Positions 37,044 to 45,349 of a stretch of 64,000 bases of DNA are shown here, in pieces. Source of the stretch: an uncultured Lachnospiraceae bacterium (GTDB taxonomy: Bacteria > Bacillota > Clostridia > Lachnospirales > Lachnospiraceae); NCBI GenBank assembly GCA_947626985.1, contig CANQUG010000002.1, positions 1 through 64,000 of the forward strand, read 5' to 3'. How positions within the stretch are numbered: the first letter of the stretch is position 1; each line of letters begins with the position of its first letter. Position numbers and translations under genes: made by a program. A model generated the notes under the pieces. It ran no database searches. It had not been told where the DNA came from and saw nothing but the letters and a program-made list of their open reading frames with translations.

Positions 37044-38788
37044 CCTTCTTTTCCTTCCTGCGCAGTATCGCGCTCATTACCAAAACTGCTTTGCAGCTTC
37101 TCCCACACTCCCGTACTTTCAAACTCCGCCGCCGCCCGGGACGCTTCCTTCACCAGCTCCGGATCATACCCCAGAATACCCAGAAGCCGGATAGCGTTTC
37201 TGGAGGATGCCCTCCCCTTCTTCAGCAGGTAGGGAAACACCACCGTGTCATCCGTCACTTCCTCCTGAAAATGATAATTTTCATAAATATCCTCCAGAAT
37301 ATAGGACAATTCAATATCATGAGTAGCCGCCAGAGGCAGCACCCAGCTTCTGGAAAGCTCCTTCAGAATCCTGGAGGAGGCAGCGATCCGCTCGATGGTA
37401 TTGGTGCCCCTGAGCACTTCGTCGATCACGCACAGCAGGGGCTCCTCCTTCTCACATTCCTTCAGGATCCGTTTCAGAGAATTAATCTCCACGATAAAAT
37501 AACTCTCTCCCGACGCCAGATCGTCCCGGAGAGCCATGGAAGTCATCACCTTCAAAAAAGGCGCCCGGTACCGGGAACAGGTGCAGATTCCCAGCGTCTG
37601 GGCCAGAATACTGTTCAGCGCCATGTTTTTCAGAAAGGTGGATTTTCCCGAAGCATTGGATCCGGTAATCAGGATCCCTCCCGACGCCTCCACGGAATTG
37701 GCCACCGGCTCTCTGATCAGAGGATGATAAAGATCCTCCGCCAGCACGGCCGCCCGTCCCCCGTACCAGGGCAGAAATTCCGGCCTGCATTTCAGAGGAA
37801 GAAGTTCCCGGAAAGAGGCGATGGAAATAGCCGCGTCCAGCTCTCCCATATTATCCAGAAGGAGCATCATCTGCTCCGTCCTTTCCTTCACCGCCCGCAG
37901 ACTGGAGTTATAGGCGAGAATATCCACATGGAACAGCATCCTCACGTAATCCAGCAGCGCCTGGGCGGGATCTCCCATCCCGTCGTTTTTGCTGGTCAGG
38001 AGGAACATCCTCCTCCGGACTCCGGCAAAGGCCGCCTTGCCCTCCCGGATTCCCTCCATCTGCCTGCGCACCTGGGGCCAGTCCACCGTTTCCATCCGAT
38101 CCGCCGCTGAGAGAATCCGCATCAGGCTGGAAAAACAGCTCAGATACATCTCGATCGTCGTCCGCTCTTTCCCGTTCATATACTGAACACAGCTCACAAC
38201 GCAGCAGACCATGAAAAGCAGGCCTCCCTGAAGGGGATAAAACAGCATGGACACCAGTGCCAGGAGCAGTGCGCCGTCCATCACCAGATGTGGAACAACG
38301 GATACCGCCGGCGCATCCTCCAGGGCAAAGAGAACATCCGACAGAGAGCCGAATCTGTTCTTGCCCACCTGAGCCAGATACCACTGCATCTTCTCCCGCT
38401 CCTCCTCATGGGAGGCGAAAAAATCCACCAGTTCCTCCCGCTCCCGGAACTCCTCCCCGGAAAACACAGGAATGCGCATCATGGCGTACAGCACATCCTC
38501 CCCAGGAGAGGAAAGAGTCTGATTCACCATCATATATACCCTGTCCATGTCCAGATCGTTCCAGGTGATATCGTCTATGACGAAACGCCCTCCCTGCTTT
38601 CTCCGGAAATAATGGGAAATTTTTTCCATCTCCCCCGTCTCGTATTCCTTCTCCGGGACATTTCCGTAGGCCCGCCGGACCCTGCGCAGAAACATTTTTT
38701 TATTTTTACTCCGTTCCCGCAGAATTCCCAGGGCAAAACATCCCGCCACAAAAACTGCAGTCAGTACCACTGCAAGATAAGGATCCAT
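37034..38788 (-). CDS. Membrane-associated MutS-family ATPase
   Basis: MutS-like ATPase lacking the mismatch-recognition domain. Start ATG 38788 (MDPYLAVVLTAVFVAG) follows AGGAGG and gives 584 aa. An N-terminal helix (4-20) and a central hydrophobic pair (~170-205: GALLLALVSMLFYPLQGGLLFMVCCVVS) suggest membrane attachment. The C-terminal MutS domain V has Walker A TGSNASGKSTFLK (~392), Walker B LLCVIDEVLRGTNTIER (~465) and the ATHDIEL switch (~500). Proteins of this layout are widespread in Clostridia and functionally undefined; a role in classical mismatch repair is doubtful because domain I is absent. It has its own promoter and is coupled to rnhA. Confidence 0.88.
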   Translation of the reverse strand: MDPYLAVVLTAVFVAGCFALGILRERSKNKKMFLRRVRRAYGNVPEKEYETGEMEKISHYFRRKQGGRFVIDDITWNDLDMDRVYMMVNQTLSSPGEDVLYAMMRIPVFSGEEFREREELVDFFASHEEEREKMQWYLAQVGKNRFGSLSDVLFALEDAPAVSVVPHLVMDGALLLALVSMLFYPLQGGLLFMVCCVVSCVQYMNGKERTTIEMYLSCFSSLMRILSAADRMETVDWPQVRRQMEGIREGKAAFAGVRRRMFLLTSKNDGMGDPAQALLDYVRMLFHVDILAYNSSLRAVKERTEQMMLLLDNMGELDAAISIASFRELLPLKCRPEFLPWYGGRAAVLAEDLYHPLIREPVANSVEASGGILITGSNASGKSTFLKNMALNSILAQTLGICTCSRYRAPFLKVMTSMALRDDLASGESYFIVEINSLKRILKECEKEEPLLCVIDEVLRGTNTIERIAASSRILKELSRSWVLPLAATHDIELSYILEDIYENYHFQEEVTDDTVVFPYLLKKGRASSRNAIRLLGILGYDPELVKEASRAAAEFESTGVWEKLQSSFGNERDTAQEGKEGCW

Positions 38789-38904
38789 CCGATCTTCTCC
38801 TCCTTCAGATATTCTCCGCTGATCCCGTCCGGGAAACATCCCTGTTTCTCGCCGGCGCGCCCTCCGGGATTTCCTGTCTGCCACCCTGTCCGTTGTTTTC
38901 CACC

Positions 38905-38933
38905 ATCATACTGCCTGCGCTCTTTCTTTACAA
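38905..38933 (-). promoter_or_regulatory. Promoter of the mutS-like/rnhA operon
   Basis: TTGTAA (38933-38928), 17 bases, TATGAT (38910-38905) on the minus strand. The surrounding 38789-39097 gap also has two copies of TTTTTCTTTCCAT...CGAAAAAAGA (near 38937 and 39004) and the upstream gene's terminator. Confidence 0.6.
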
Positions 38934-39021
38934 TAGTTTTTCTTTCCATGCTGCGAAAAAAGATGGTCCGGAAAGCGGAGCTGGCCAGACCAACGATGAC
39001 AGGTTTTTCTTTCCATTCGCG

Positions 39022-39051
39022 AAAAAAGAGGACCCCCTTCCGGAAGTCCTC
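39022..39051 (-). terminator. Terminator of the wall-binding hydrolase gene
   Basis: GAGGAC/GTCCTC stem (39028-39033/39046-39051) followed by T6 on the minus strand, 47 bases past the stop codon. Confidence 0.7.
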
Positions 39052-39097
39052 CGATTTTCTTCAGTACACCAACGCAGCCAGACAGTACAGACAGTGC

Positions 39098-40492
39098 CTA
39101 TACGATCCAGTTGACAAAAAACATATGGTCCTTGTACAGAAAATGATCGACCCTGTCAAAATCCAGATTCATGGAATAGTATGCGCTCTCCATCATGAAA
39201 TACATAAAATTGAAATCTTTCCTGTCAAATCCCTTCAGCGTTCTGGGGGTTCCCTCCTTCACATATTTGTCAAAGATCTCAAGAGCCGCATCCGCCGCCT
39301 TATAGGCCAGCGCCCGGTTCTCATACTGTCCGTTCAGCCGCTTCAGCAAAGTACCGATGGTAACCACCGAATACTGGGCAAAGCTTCTCCCCTGATAGAT
39401 CACCATCCGCAGGGAGGATGGGAAATCTTTGCTGGGATCGATGGTTCTGTTCAGAACACAGAGGGCTACCGCCTCCATACCGATCAGCCCCTGGTCCCCT
39501 GCTTCGGCTTCGCAGAGAGCAGCCAGAAGGTCCCTGTCTGTGGTTTCCCCCGAAAGAATCCCCGGATGTTCCGCAAATTCCTTCATCATATAATAGTACT
39601 TTTTATTGACGCTGTCGTATACCTTTACGTTATCGCCGTCCATGGAATAGGTAAGAACGCTCTCCGAAGCCGCCCCGTTCCCGTCAAAGATATAGGTCAC
39701 GCCGCTGATATTGGCGGACTTATTCACATACATGACGCCGGCTCCGCCGAAATAATACTTCCTGTCGTCCAGGGTGAGCCAGCCCGTATGGGCCTTTCCG
39801 TCTTCCGGGCTGAAATAGTAGGTCTTTTTCCCGATGGTGAGAAAACCGTCCTGAAAACGGATGCCGGTGCTTTTATCAAAATAATACCGGTATCCGCCGA
39901 TCTTCCGGAGTCCGGTAAGCATCACCCCCGTACCCGTATGGAAATACCGGTACTTTTTCCCGGAGGATACCTGCCAGCCGGTGAGCATCCGTCCGCTGAC
40001 CTTGCTGAAGTACCGCTTCCGGCCCTTGCTGTCCGAAAGCCAGCCTTTGGCCATCACGCCGCTGCCTTTGGTAAAGTAATATTTATAACCGGAGGCATCC
40101 TTCATCCAGCCCCGGACCAGAAGACCGTCCGAAGGGCTGAAGTATCTGGTGTTCCCGGCTCCGTCCGTGAGGTATCCGGTCACCATGTAGCCCTGCCCGC
40201 TGGTAAAATACCGGATCTTCTGTCCGGACGCATCATACTGCCAGCCCTTCAGCTGTACGCCTGTCTTCATATCGAAATAGTACTTCTTTCCCTCCAGAGT
40301 CAGCCAGCCCTTCGCTTTCGTGCCGTCGCTCTGTATGTAATAGGTTTTCCCTTCGATGGTCCGGAAGCCCTCAGCAGCGGCCTCCGCCTTCCCGGCCATA
40401 AAAAACACCGCCGGACACAGGAGCAGGATCAGCAGCGCTGCGAACCGGATATTCTTCCCTTTTCTTCCTCTGTAATTCCTGTCTTCTCTCAT
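39098..40492 (-). CDS. Cell wall hydrolase (SleB-like) with wall-binding repeats
   Basis: Secreted protein. Start ATG 40492 (MREDRNYRGRKGKNIRF) follows GGAGAG, giving 464 aa. The signal peptide ends near GKAEA (~35). Residues ~45-290 are about eleven aromatic/Gly repeats of the cell-wall (choline/glucan) binding type (GWLTLEGKKYYFDMKTG, GWMKDASGYKYYFTKGSG and similar). The C-terminal domain (~325-464) resembles the SleB/CwlJ hydrolase family (AALCEAEAGDQGLIGMEAVALCVLNRTID, with the likely catalytic Glu in CEAEAG, and GRSFAQYS). It probably trims peptidoglycan, perhaps during sporulation or germination. It stands alone with its own terminator. Substrate of the repeats is unknown. Confidence 0.85.
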   Translation of the reverse strand: MREDRNYRGRKGKNIRFAALLILLLCPAVFFMAGKAEAAAEGFRTIEGKTYYIQSDGTKAKGWLTLEGKKYYFDMKTGVQLKGWQYDASGQKIRYFTSGQGYMVTGYLTDGAGNTRYFSPSDGLLVRGWMKDASGYKYYFTKGSGVMAKGWLSDSKGRKRYFSKVSGRMLTGWQVSSGKKYRYFHTGTGVMLTGLRKIGGYRYYFDKSTGIRFQDGFLTIGKKTYYFSPEDGKAHTGWLTLDDRKYYFGGAGVMYVNKSANISGVTYIFDGNGAASESVLTYSMDGDNVKVYDSVNKKYYYMMKEFAEHPGILSGETTDRDLLAALCEAEAGDQGLIGMEAVALCVLNRTIDPSKDFPSSLRMVIYQGRSFAQYSVVTIGTLLKRLNGQYENRALAYKAADAALEIFDKYVKEGTPRTLKGFDRKDFNFMYFMMESAYYSMNLDFDRVDHFLYKDHMFFVNWIV

Positions 40493-40765
40493 ATCGATCT
40501 CTCCATCATGGAATGACGCCTGCGCCAAAAGGCTGCTTTTCCCGGCTGCGGAATTCTGCAGGCTCTGCAGAATTATGTCAAAAAATTTGCAGATATGTTT
40601 GTATTATTGCGTTTCGGAAAACACATTTTACAAATTTGTTACGTATTTGTTTTATTATATATGATTCCGTAACAGCTGTCAATAAAATCTTTGCTCCGCA
40701 CCTGTAACACCCCTTCCCCCCGGTGCATACTATGAACTGTAAACAAAATTTGGAGGATTTAAAGA

Positions 40766-41017
40766 ATGAGTGATTTAGCTGCTACAAACTGTGGATGTGG
40801 AAACGATGGATGCGGATGCGACAACAGCCCTGCCGCCGCCGGAGCGTTTGGAAACAGCTCCTGCAGCTGCATCCTCTGGATCATCATCCTTCTCAGCCTC
40901 TGCGGCAACAACAACGGCTGCGGCCTGGGCAGCAGCGGCGGATGCGGAGACAGCTGCTGGATTATCCTGATCCTTCTTCTTCTGTGCGGCGGCAGCGGCT
41001 GCGGATGCGGATACTGA
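40766..41017 (+). CDS. Small Cys/Gly-rich hydrophobic protein (chorion-like high-cysteine type)
   Basis: An 83-aa protein with 14 Cys and many Gly in two blocks, each coupled to a hydrophobic run (CSCILWIIILLSLCG and SCWIILILLLLCGG), and Gly/Asn-rich turns between them (GNNNGCGLGSSGGCG). GGAGG lies ten bases before ATG 40766. Similar short proteins are annotated in Clostridia as chorion-class high-cysteine proteins. No function is established; a spore-surface or membrane structural role is a guess. A sequence resembling a late sporulation -10 (GCATACTAT) lies about 40 bases upstream. A strong terminator follows. The two halves look like an internal duplication. Confidence 0.8.
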   Translation: MSDLAATNCGCGNDGCGCDNSPAAAGAFGNSSCSCILWIIILLSLCGNNNGCGLGSSGGCGDSCWIILILLLLCGGSGCGCGY

Positions 41018-41070
41018 TGCACGGGGATACCGACGAAAAGAAGGGAGTCCTTTCCGGGGCTCCCCGGCCG

Positions 41071-41111
41071 AAAAAAGCGGCAGAGGTTATCTCCTCTGCC
41101 GCCTTTTTTTT
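41071..41111 (+). terminator. Strong terminator after the Cys-rich gene
   Basis: Ten-base stem GCGGCAGAGG/CCTCTGCCGC, loop TTATCT, T8 on the plus side and A6 on the left, so it may work in both directions. Its right half encodes the last residues of the opposite small ORF. Confidence 0.9.
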
Positions 41112-41242
41112 CGCGCTCTCCATCCTTCCGGCTCCGCCGTCTCCCGGGGCGGCGCCGCCTGCCTTTTCTTTTCCAGGCAGTCCATATCCAGCTCATAAAA
41201 CGCGTTCCCATCTATGATCAGTTTCCGTCTGCTCTCGTCCAT
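41087..41242 (-). CDS. Small conserved hypothetical protein
   Basis: A 51-aa ORF starting MDESRRKLIIDGNAFYELDMDCLEKKRQ, with AAAGGA 11-12 bases before ATG 41242; the track's longer start is unlikely. The opening RKLIIDGNAFYELDxxC looks like a conserved small Clostridial protein, but no function is known to me. The very basic tail (RARKKRRQRR) is encoded by the terminator stem and T-run of the convergent gene, so the two overlap physically. The protein may be real with a drifting C terminus. Confidence 0.5.
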   Translation of the reverse strand: MDESRRKLIIDGNAFYELDMDCLEKKRQAAPPRETAEPEGWRARKKRRQRR

Positions 41243-41408
41243 ACCGATGTTTCCTTTCCGAAATTCCGCTGCTTTCTCCCTTTTACCGAAATAAAAGAGA
41301 TATATTATTATATGAACCGTCCGTCGAAAGGTCTCTCCTTCCCCCGGAAGGAGCCGCTGTGTCGGAACCGGATCCTGCGGCATATTTTAAGATCAGAAAA
41401 CATAGTAT

Positions 41409-41783
41409 GTGAAAAAAAGGATGGATCCTATGGACCAGGAAAAGATTACCCAGACAGCCCTCGACCAGATGGTGAGCAGCGACAGGAACCAGCTTCTGAA
41501 GGCGGCGGTTCCCTACCTTCCTCCCCGCGGCCGCCGGCTGCTGTCTCTCTACGCAAAACTCACGGAGCTTCTCAGCACCGTCTCCATGTTTTCACCGGAA
41601 ACGCAGGCCATGAGCACCTGCGAGGTCATCGTGGCCAGCCCGGCGGAAATGCTCCGGGACCTCAGGCAGTACTGCGGCGGAGAAAGCCGCAGACAGGTGG
41701 ATCAGCTGCTGAATATGATGGCTGCGGCGGAAATGATGAACCTCATGGGGGAGCCGCCGGAAAAGGAAGGTGAAAAAGAATGA
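41409..41783 (+). CDS. Conserved hypothetical protein, first of a coupled pair
   Basis: A 124-aa mostly helical protein; I do not recognise a family. A Met/Leu-rich sequence (QLLKAAVPYLPPRGRRLLSLYAKLTELL, then MLRDLRQYCGGESRRQVDQLLNMMAAAEMMNLMGE) with no signal peptide or membrane segment suggests a cytoplasmic helical bundle. An internal Met at residue 5 or 8 (MDPMDQEKITQ) could be the true start. The stop overlaps the next gene's start (ATGA), so the two are expected to be made together and may interact. Both share helix-rich MLxxL patterns and a Pro/Ala-Glu-Met-Leu (PAEML) motif. Confidence 0.7.
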   Translation: MKKRMDPMDQEKITQTALDQMVSSDRNQLLKAAVPYLPPRGRRLLSLYAKLTELLSTVSMFSPETQAMSTCEVIVASPAEMLRDLRQYCGGESRRQVDQLLNMMAAAEMMNLMGEPPEKEGEKE

Positions 41784-42052
41784 ACGAAGACTGGAAAGAC
41801 AACCCCGCCCTTCGGGGGATGGACCAGAACAAGCTGGAGATGCTTCAGGCCCTGGCGCAGCAGGGCCAGGGCAAAAGCCCGGCGGAAATGCTGCCCTTCC
41901 TCATGAACGCGGCGGCTCAGGGCCGCAGCAGCGGCCTGCACTTCTCCCAGCCCGAGATCTCCGCGGTGCTGGAGGCGCTGAAAGCGGGGAAATCCCCCGA
42001 GGAAGCCGCGAAGCTGGACCGCATCGTCAGCCTGATGAAGATGATACGATAA
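41780..42052 (+). CDS. Conserved hypothetical protein, second of a coupled pair
   Basis: A 90-aa helical protein with GKSPAEMLPFLMNAAAQGRSSGLHFSQPEISAVLEALKAGKSPEEAAKLDRIVSLMKMIR. Two similar GKSP(A/E)E motifs open its two halves, and PAEML is shared with the upstream partner. No signal or membrane segment. The start is fused to the preceding stop by ATGA, with AAGGTGAAAAAGA as ribosome site inside the upstream gene. Function unknown. Confidence 0.75.
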   Translation: MNEDWKDNPALRGMDQNKLEMLQALAQQGQGKSPAEMLPFLMNAAAQGRSSGLHFSQPEISAVLEALKAGKSPEEAAKLDRIVSLMKMIR

Positions 42053-42053
42053 T

Positions 42054-42102
42054 GATTCACCCGCCAAAAGTCCGCTTCTGCCGACCTTTTGACGGGTGAA
42101 TC
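42054..42102. terminator. Bidirectional terminator-like hairpin between convergent genes
   Basis: GATTCACCCGCCAAAAG/CTTTTGACGGGTGAATC pairs over 17 positions with one mismatch; a second short hairpin CTGCCG/CGGCAG follows at 42109-42125. It lies between the small gene pair and cinA. Confidence 0.65.
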
Positions 42103-42126
42103 GTCCTGCTGCCGTGAAACGGCAGA

Positions 42127-43398
42127 CTATTTATCCTTTTTTGTGATGCCCTCCATCATACAGTCCCTGAGGAGAGCCAGCGCATGGGCCGCCGCCTGCT
42201 CCCGGATCCGGGCGCGGCTGCCTGAAAAATGAAATTCCTGGGCCACGATTTTGTCATTGTAGCTGCAGCCCATGAATACAGTGCCTACGGGACATTCCTT
42301 CGTCCCCCCGTCCGGGCCGGCCAGACCGGTGACGGAAAGGCTGATGTCCGACTTGGACACGAAGCGGCAACCTCTCGCCATCTCCCTGGCGCACTTCTCC
42401 GACACCGCTCCGCAAGTTTTCAGAGTGGACTTCTTCACACCCAGGAATTTCCTCTTCGCCCTGTTGCTGTAGGTGACGAAGCCGTGGGTGAACACCTCCG
42501 AAGCCCCGGGAACGTTCACGATCCTGGCGGCGACGGCGCCGCCGGTACAGGATTCCGCCAGGGACAGGGTAAGCTTCTGATCCCGCAGCATATCCACGAC
42601 GGCCTCCTCCAGGGTCTTTTTTTCATCCGTGGCAAAAATATTCTTGCCGAACCGCTCCTTCAGCTCCCGGACCACAGGCTTGATGAGCTTGCGGCATTCC
42701 TTTTCGCTTCCTCCTCTGGCGGTGATCCGCAGATGAACCTCTCCGGTTTTCGCGTAGGGAGCGATGGTGGGATTGGACTGGGCCCGGATGAGATCCCCGA
42801 TCTCCTCCGCCACCTGACTCTCTCCGATCCCGCAGATCTTCACCATCTGAGAGAGAATGATCTCCGGCTGCTTTTTGCGGAGCCAGGGAAAAACCTCGTC
42901 CTTAAACAGGGGGATCATCTCGCCGGGAGGCCCGGGGAGAAGCACTGCCGTCTTCCCCTTCTTCTCCAGGATCAGGCCGGGAGCCGTCCCATTGGGATTA
43001 TCCAAAACGAGAGCGCCTTTGGGAACCAGCGCCTGTTTGTAATTATTTTTAGTGATCCTCCGCTGGGCATTGTTGCCCTTGTACTGCTTCATGCGCTTCT
43101 CCAGAAGTTCCCTGGTATGGGGATCCTCCTCCAGGGGAAGCCCCAGAAGCTTCGCGGCCACCTCCTTGGTGATATCGTCCTCGGTGGGCCCGAGACCGCC
43201 TGTGAGGATCACCACATCCGAGCGCTCCAGGGCAGTCTCCAGAACGGCGGCAAGGCGTTCCTCGTTATCCCCCACCACTGTCTGATAATACAGGGACAGC
43301 CCCAGCAGGGCGCACTGCTCCGCCAGATACGCGCTGTTTGTGTTTACAATGTTTCCCAGTAAAATCTCCGTTCCCACGGAGATCAGTTCTGCAACCAT
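42127..43398 (-). CDS. cinA: CinA family nicotinamide-nucleotide amidase
   Basis: Two-domain CinA. The N-terminal molybdopterin-binding-like (COG1058) domain starts AELISVGTEILLGNIVNTNSAYLAEQ and has LTGGLGPTEDDITKEVAA (~65-82), with ADP-ribose pyrophosphatase activity in homologs. The C-terminal amidase domain (~255-415) has SLAESCTGGAVAARI with the catalytic Ser and SVTGLAGPDGGTKECPVGTVF. It deamidates NMN in pyridine nucleotide salvage. The length of 423 aa is standard. AAGGAG lies upstream of ATG 43398. It is last in a seven-gene minus-strand series. In other Firmicutes cinA follows pgsA and precedes recA; recA is not here. Confidence 0.95.
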   Translation of the reverse strand: MVAELISVGTEILLGNIVNTNSAYLAEQCALLGLSLYYQTVVGDNEERLAAVLETALERSDVVILTGGLGPTEDDITKEVAAKLLGLPLEEDPHTRELLEKRMKQYKGNNAQRRITKNNYKQALVPKGALVLDNPNGTAPGLILEKKGKTAVLLPGPPGEMIPLFKDEVFPWLRKKQPEIILSQMVKICGIGESQVAEEIGDLIRAQSNPTIAPYAKTGEVHLRITARGGSEKECRKLIKPVVRELKERFGKNIFATDEKKTLEEAVVDMLRDQKLTLSLAESCTGGAVAARIVNVPGASEVFTHGFVTYSNRAKRKFLGVKKSTLKTCGAVSEKCAREMARGCRFVSKSDISLSVTGLAGPDGGTKECPVGTVFMGCSYNDKIVAQEFHFSGSRARIREQAAAHALALLRDCMMEGITKKDK

Positions 43399-43430
43399 CT
43401 GTTCTCCTTTCCGGCATCCGTATGCGCGGT

Positions 43431-43970
43431 TTACTCCTGCATGGACAGTACCTTTTTATTCTGCATGATATAGGTCAAAAGGGAGACCACCGTCAGGGCC
43501 ACGGAAAGCCATACGAAAATCTGTTCCAGAATATCAAAAACGCCTCCGAAATCCAGGATCAGCAGAAGGATCATGATCATCTGGGACACCGTTTTGAATT
43601 TTCCCCAGTAATTGGCGGCGATCACCACCCCGTTCTCCGCCGCGATCAGGCGGAAGCCGCTGATAATGAATTCTCTGGCAATGATCACGATCACCACCCA
43701 GGCGGGAAGCCTGCCCAGTTCGATCATGCAGATCAGAGCGGTGCAGACCAGCAGCTTGTCCGCCAGAGGATCCATGAATTTTCCAAAATTGGTCACCAGG
43801 TGATGCTTCCTCGCCAGATACCCGTCCAGCCAGTCCGTAGCGCTGGCCCCGGCAAAAATGAGAAAGCAGATATAACGGTTGGCTCCGGCTCCCCAGCCGG
43901 TCAGCATGAAAACCGCCATAAAAGGCACCAGGATCATTCTTCCTACCGTAAGTTTATTCGGTGTATTCAT
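43431..43970 (-). CDS. pgsA: CDP-diacylglycerol-glycerol-3-phosphate phosphatidyltransferase
   Basis: Makes phosphatidylglycerol phosphate, the precursor of phosphatidylglycerol and cardiolipin. The CDP-alcohol phosphotransferase signature DWLDGYLARKHHLVTNFGKFMDPLADKLL (~42-70) has all metal-binding Asp residues. Several hydrophobic helices follow. The length of 179 aa is typical. Its start lies inside the 3' end of rimO (17-base overlap), indicating coupling. Confidence 0.96.
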   Translation of the reverse strand: MNTPNKLTVGRMILVPFMAVFMLTGWGAGANRYICFLIFAGASATDWLDGYLARKHHLVTNFGKFMDPLADKLLVCTALICMIELGRLPAWVVIVIIAREFIISGFRLIAAENGVVIAANYWGKFKTVSQMIMILLLILDFGGVFDILEQIFVWLSVALTVVSLLTYIMQNKKVLSMQE

Positions 43971-45291
43971 CGCACAATTCCCCTATCAGATCATACTCCA
44001 GAGCGCCGGTCACCCGCACTCTGACAAAATCTCCCGTCATCAGCAGCTCGCCGGTCTGGACGAACAGATATCCGTCCACCCCGGGCGCGTCCCCGTAGGT
44101 CCGCCCCACATAGGCGTTTTCCCCGGACACCTTTCCCTCGATCAGCACCAGAAGCTCCTGTCCGGCGCGCTCCTCTCCCTTTTCCAGGGAGATCTCCTGC
44201 TGAAGCGTCATCAGCTCGTCCCTGCGCTCCTCCTTGATCTCCTGAGGGATCTGATCCTCCATGGCCTCCGCCGGCGTGCCCTCCTCCGGTGAATAAGTGA
44301 AGACCCCCAGACGGTCAAATTCCATTTCGTCCACAAACTCCAGGAGTTCCTGATGGTCCTCCTGGGTTTCCCCGGGAAATCCGGTGATCAGGGTCGTCCG
44401 GAGCACAATATCCGGAATCTCCCTGCGCAGCCGTTTCACTATCTCTTCCAGTTCCTTCTTCGTGGTTCTCCGTCCCATCCTTTTCAGGATCCGGTCGCTG
44501 GCATGCTGGATAGGCAGATCCAGATAATGGCAGATTTTCTTTTCCCGCTTCATCACCTGGATCAGATCGTCGTAGATTTCCTCCGGGTAGCAGTACAGCA
44601 GGCGGATCCACCGGATCCCCCGAATTCCGCACAGCTTCTCCAGAAGAACATGAAGCATCTTTTTTCCGTAAAGGTCCGTTCCGTAGACAGTGGTCTCCTG
44701 GGCCACCAGGATCAGCTCCTTCACGCCCTGCTCCGCCATATTCGCAGCCTGGGCGATGAGCCTGTCCATGTCCACGCTGCGGTAGCGTCCCCGGAGGCTG
44801 GGAATGATGCAGTAGGTGCAGTGCTTGTCGCAGCCCTCCGCGATTTTCAGATAACCGTAATGCCCTCCCGTGGTGAGCACTCTTCCGGCGCTTCCCCCCG
44901 GCAGATAGGAAAGGTCCTTATACTCCTGGAACCGTCTTCCGGCGTCCGCCTCCTGCACCGCCTTCGCGATCTCCTCGTAGGACATGGTCCCCAGAACGGC
45001 GTCCACCTCGGGAATCTCCTCCATGATCTCCTGCTGATACCTCTGGGCCATACAGCCGGTGACGATCAGGATCCGGATATCCCCCGCCTTCTTCATCTCC
45101 GCGAACTCCAGGATCGTATTCACGCTCTCCTCTTTGGCGTCATTGATAAAGCAGCAGGTATTGATCACCACCGCGTCCGCCTGCTTTTCATCCTCCGCGA
45201 TCTCATACCCCTGCGCCGTGAGCAGTCCCAGCATTTCCTCGGAATCCGCCAGATTTTTGTCACAGCCCAGAGAAACAAAAAATATGTTCAT
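43954..45291 (-). CDS. rimO: Ribosomal protein S12 methylthiotransferase
   Basis: Radical-SAM enzyme that adds a methylthio group to an Asp of ribosomal protein S12. The UPF0004 domain begins MNIFFVSLGCDKNLADSEEMLGLL and has further cluster Cys (TCCFINDAKEES, VTGCMAQRY). The radical-SAM motif is CDKHCTYCIIP (~150) after EGCDKHC. The SLRGRYRSV stretch and the C-terminal TRAM domain (~375-440: ELLVLIEGKVSGENAYVGRTYGDAPGVDGYLFV) separate RimO from MiaB. The length is 445 aa. GGAGAG precedes the start. Confidence 0.95.
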   Translation of the reverse strand: MNIFFVSLGCDKNLADSEEMLGLLTAQGYEIAEDEKQADAVVINTCCFINDAKEESVNTILEFAEMKKAGDIRILIVTGCMAQRYQQEIMEEIPEVDAVLGTMSYEEIAKAVQEADAGRRFQEYKDLSYLPGGSAGRVLTTGGHYGYLKIAEGCDKHCTYCIIPSLRGRYRSVDMDRLIAQAANMAEQGVKELILVAQETTVYGTDLYGKKMLHVLLEKLCGIRGIRWIRLLYCYPEEIYDDLIQVMKREKKICHYLDLPIQHASDRILKRMGRRTTKKELEEIVKRLRREIPDIVLRTTLITGFPGETQEDHQELLEFVDEMEFDRLGVFTYSPEEGTPAEAMEDQIPQEIKEERRDELMTLQQEISLEKGEERAGQELLVLIEGKVSGENAYVGRTYGDAPGVDGYLFVQTGELLMTGDFVRVRVTGALEYDLIGELCDEYTE

Positions 45292-45320
45292 AATGTCAGA
45301 CTCTCCGCATTCTGTTTATG

Positions 45321-45349
45321 GGAAAAGGCTGCCGCCGCAGCCTTTTTCC
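45321..45349 (-). terminator. Hairpin between rpoZ and rimO
   Basis: GGAAAAGGCTGC/GCAGCCTTTTTCC stem with a CGCC loop, directly after the rpoZ stop codon; its own 3' arm supplies the T-run. It probably reduces, rather than ends, transcription into rimO. Confidence 0.7.
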
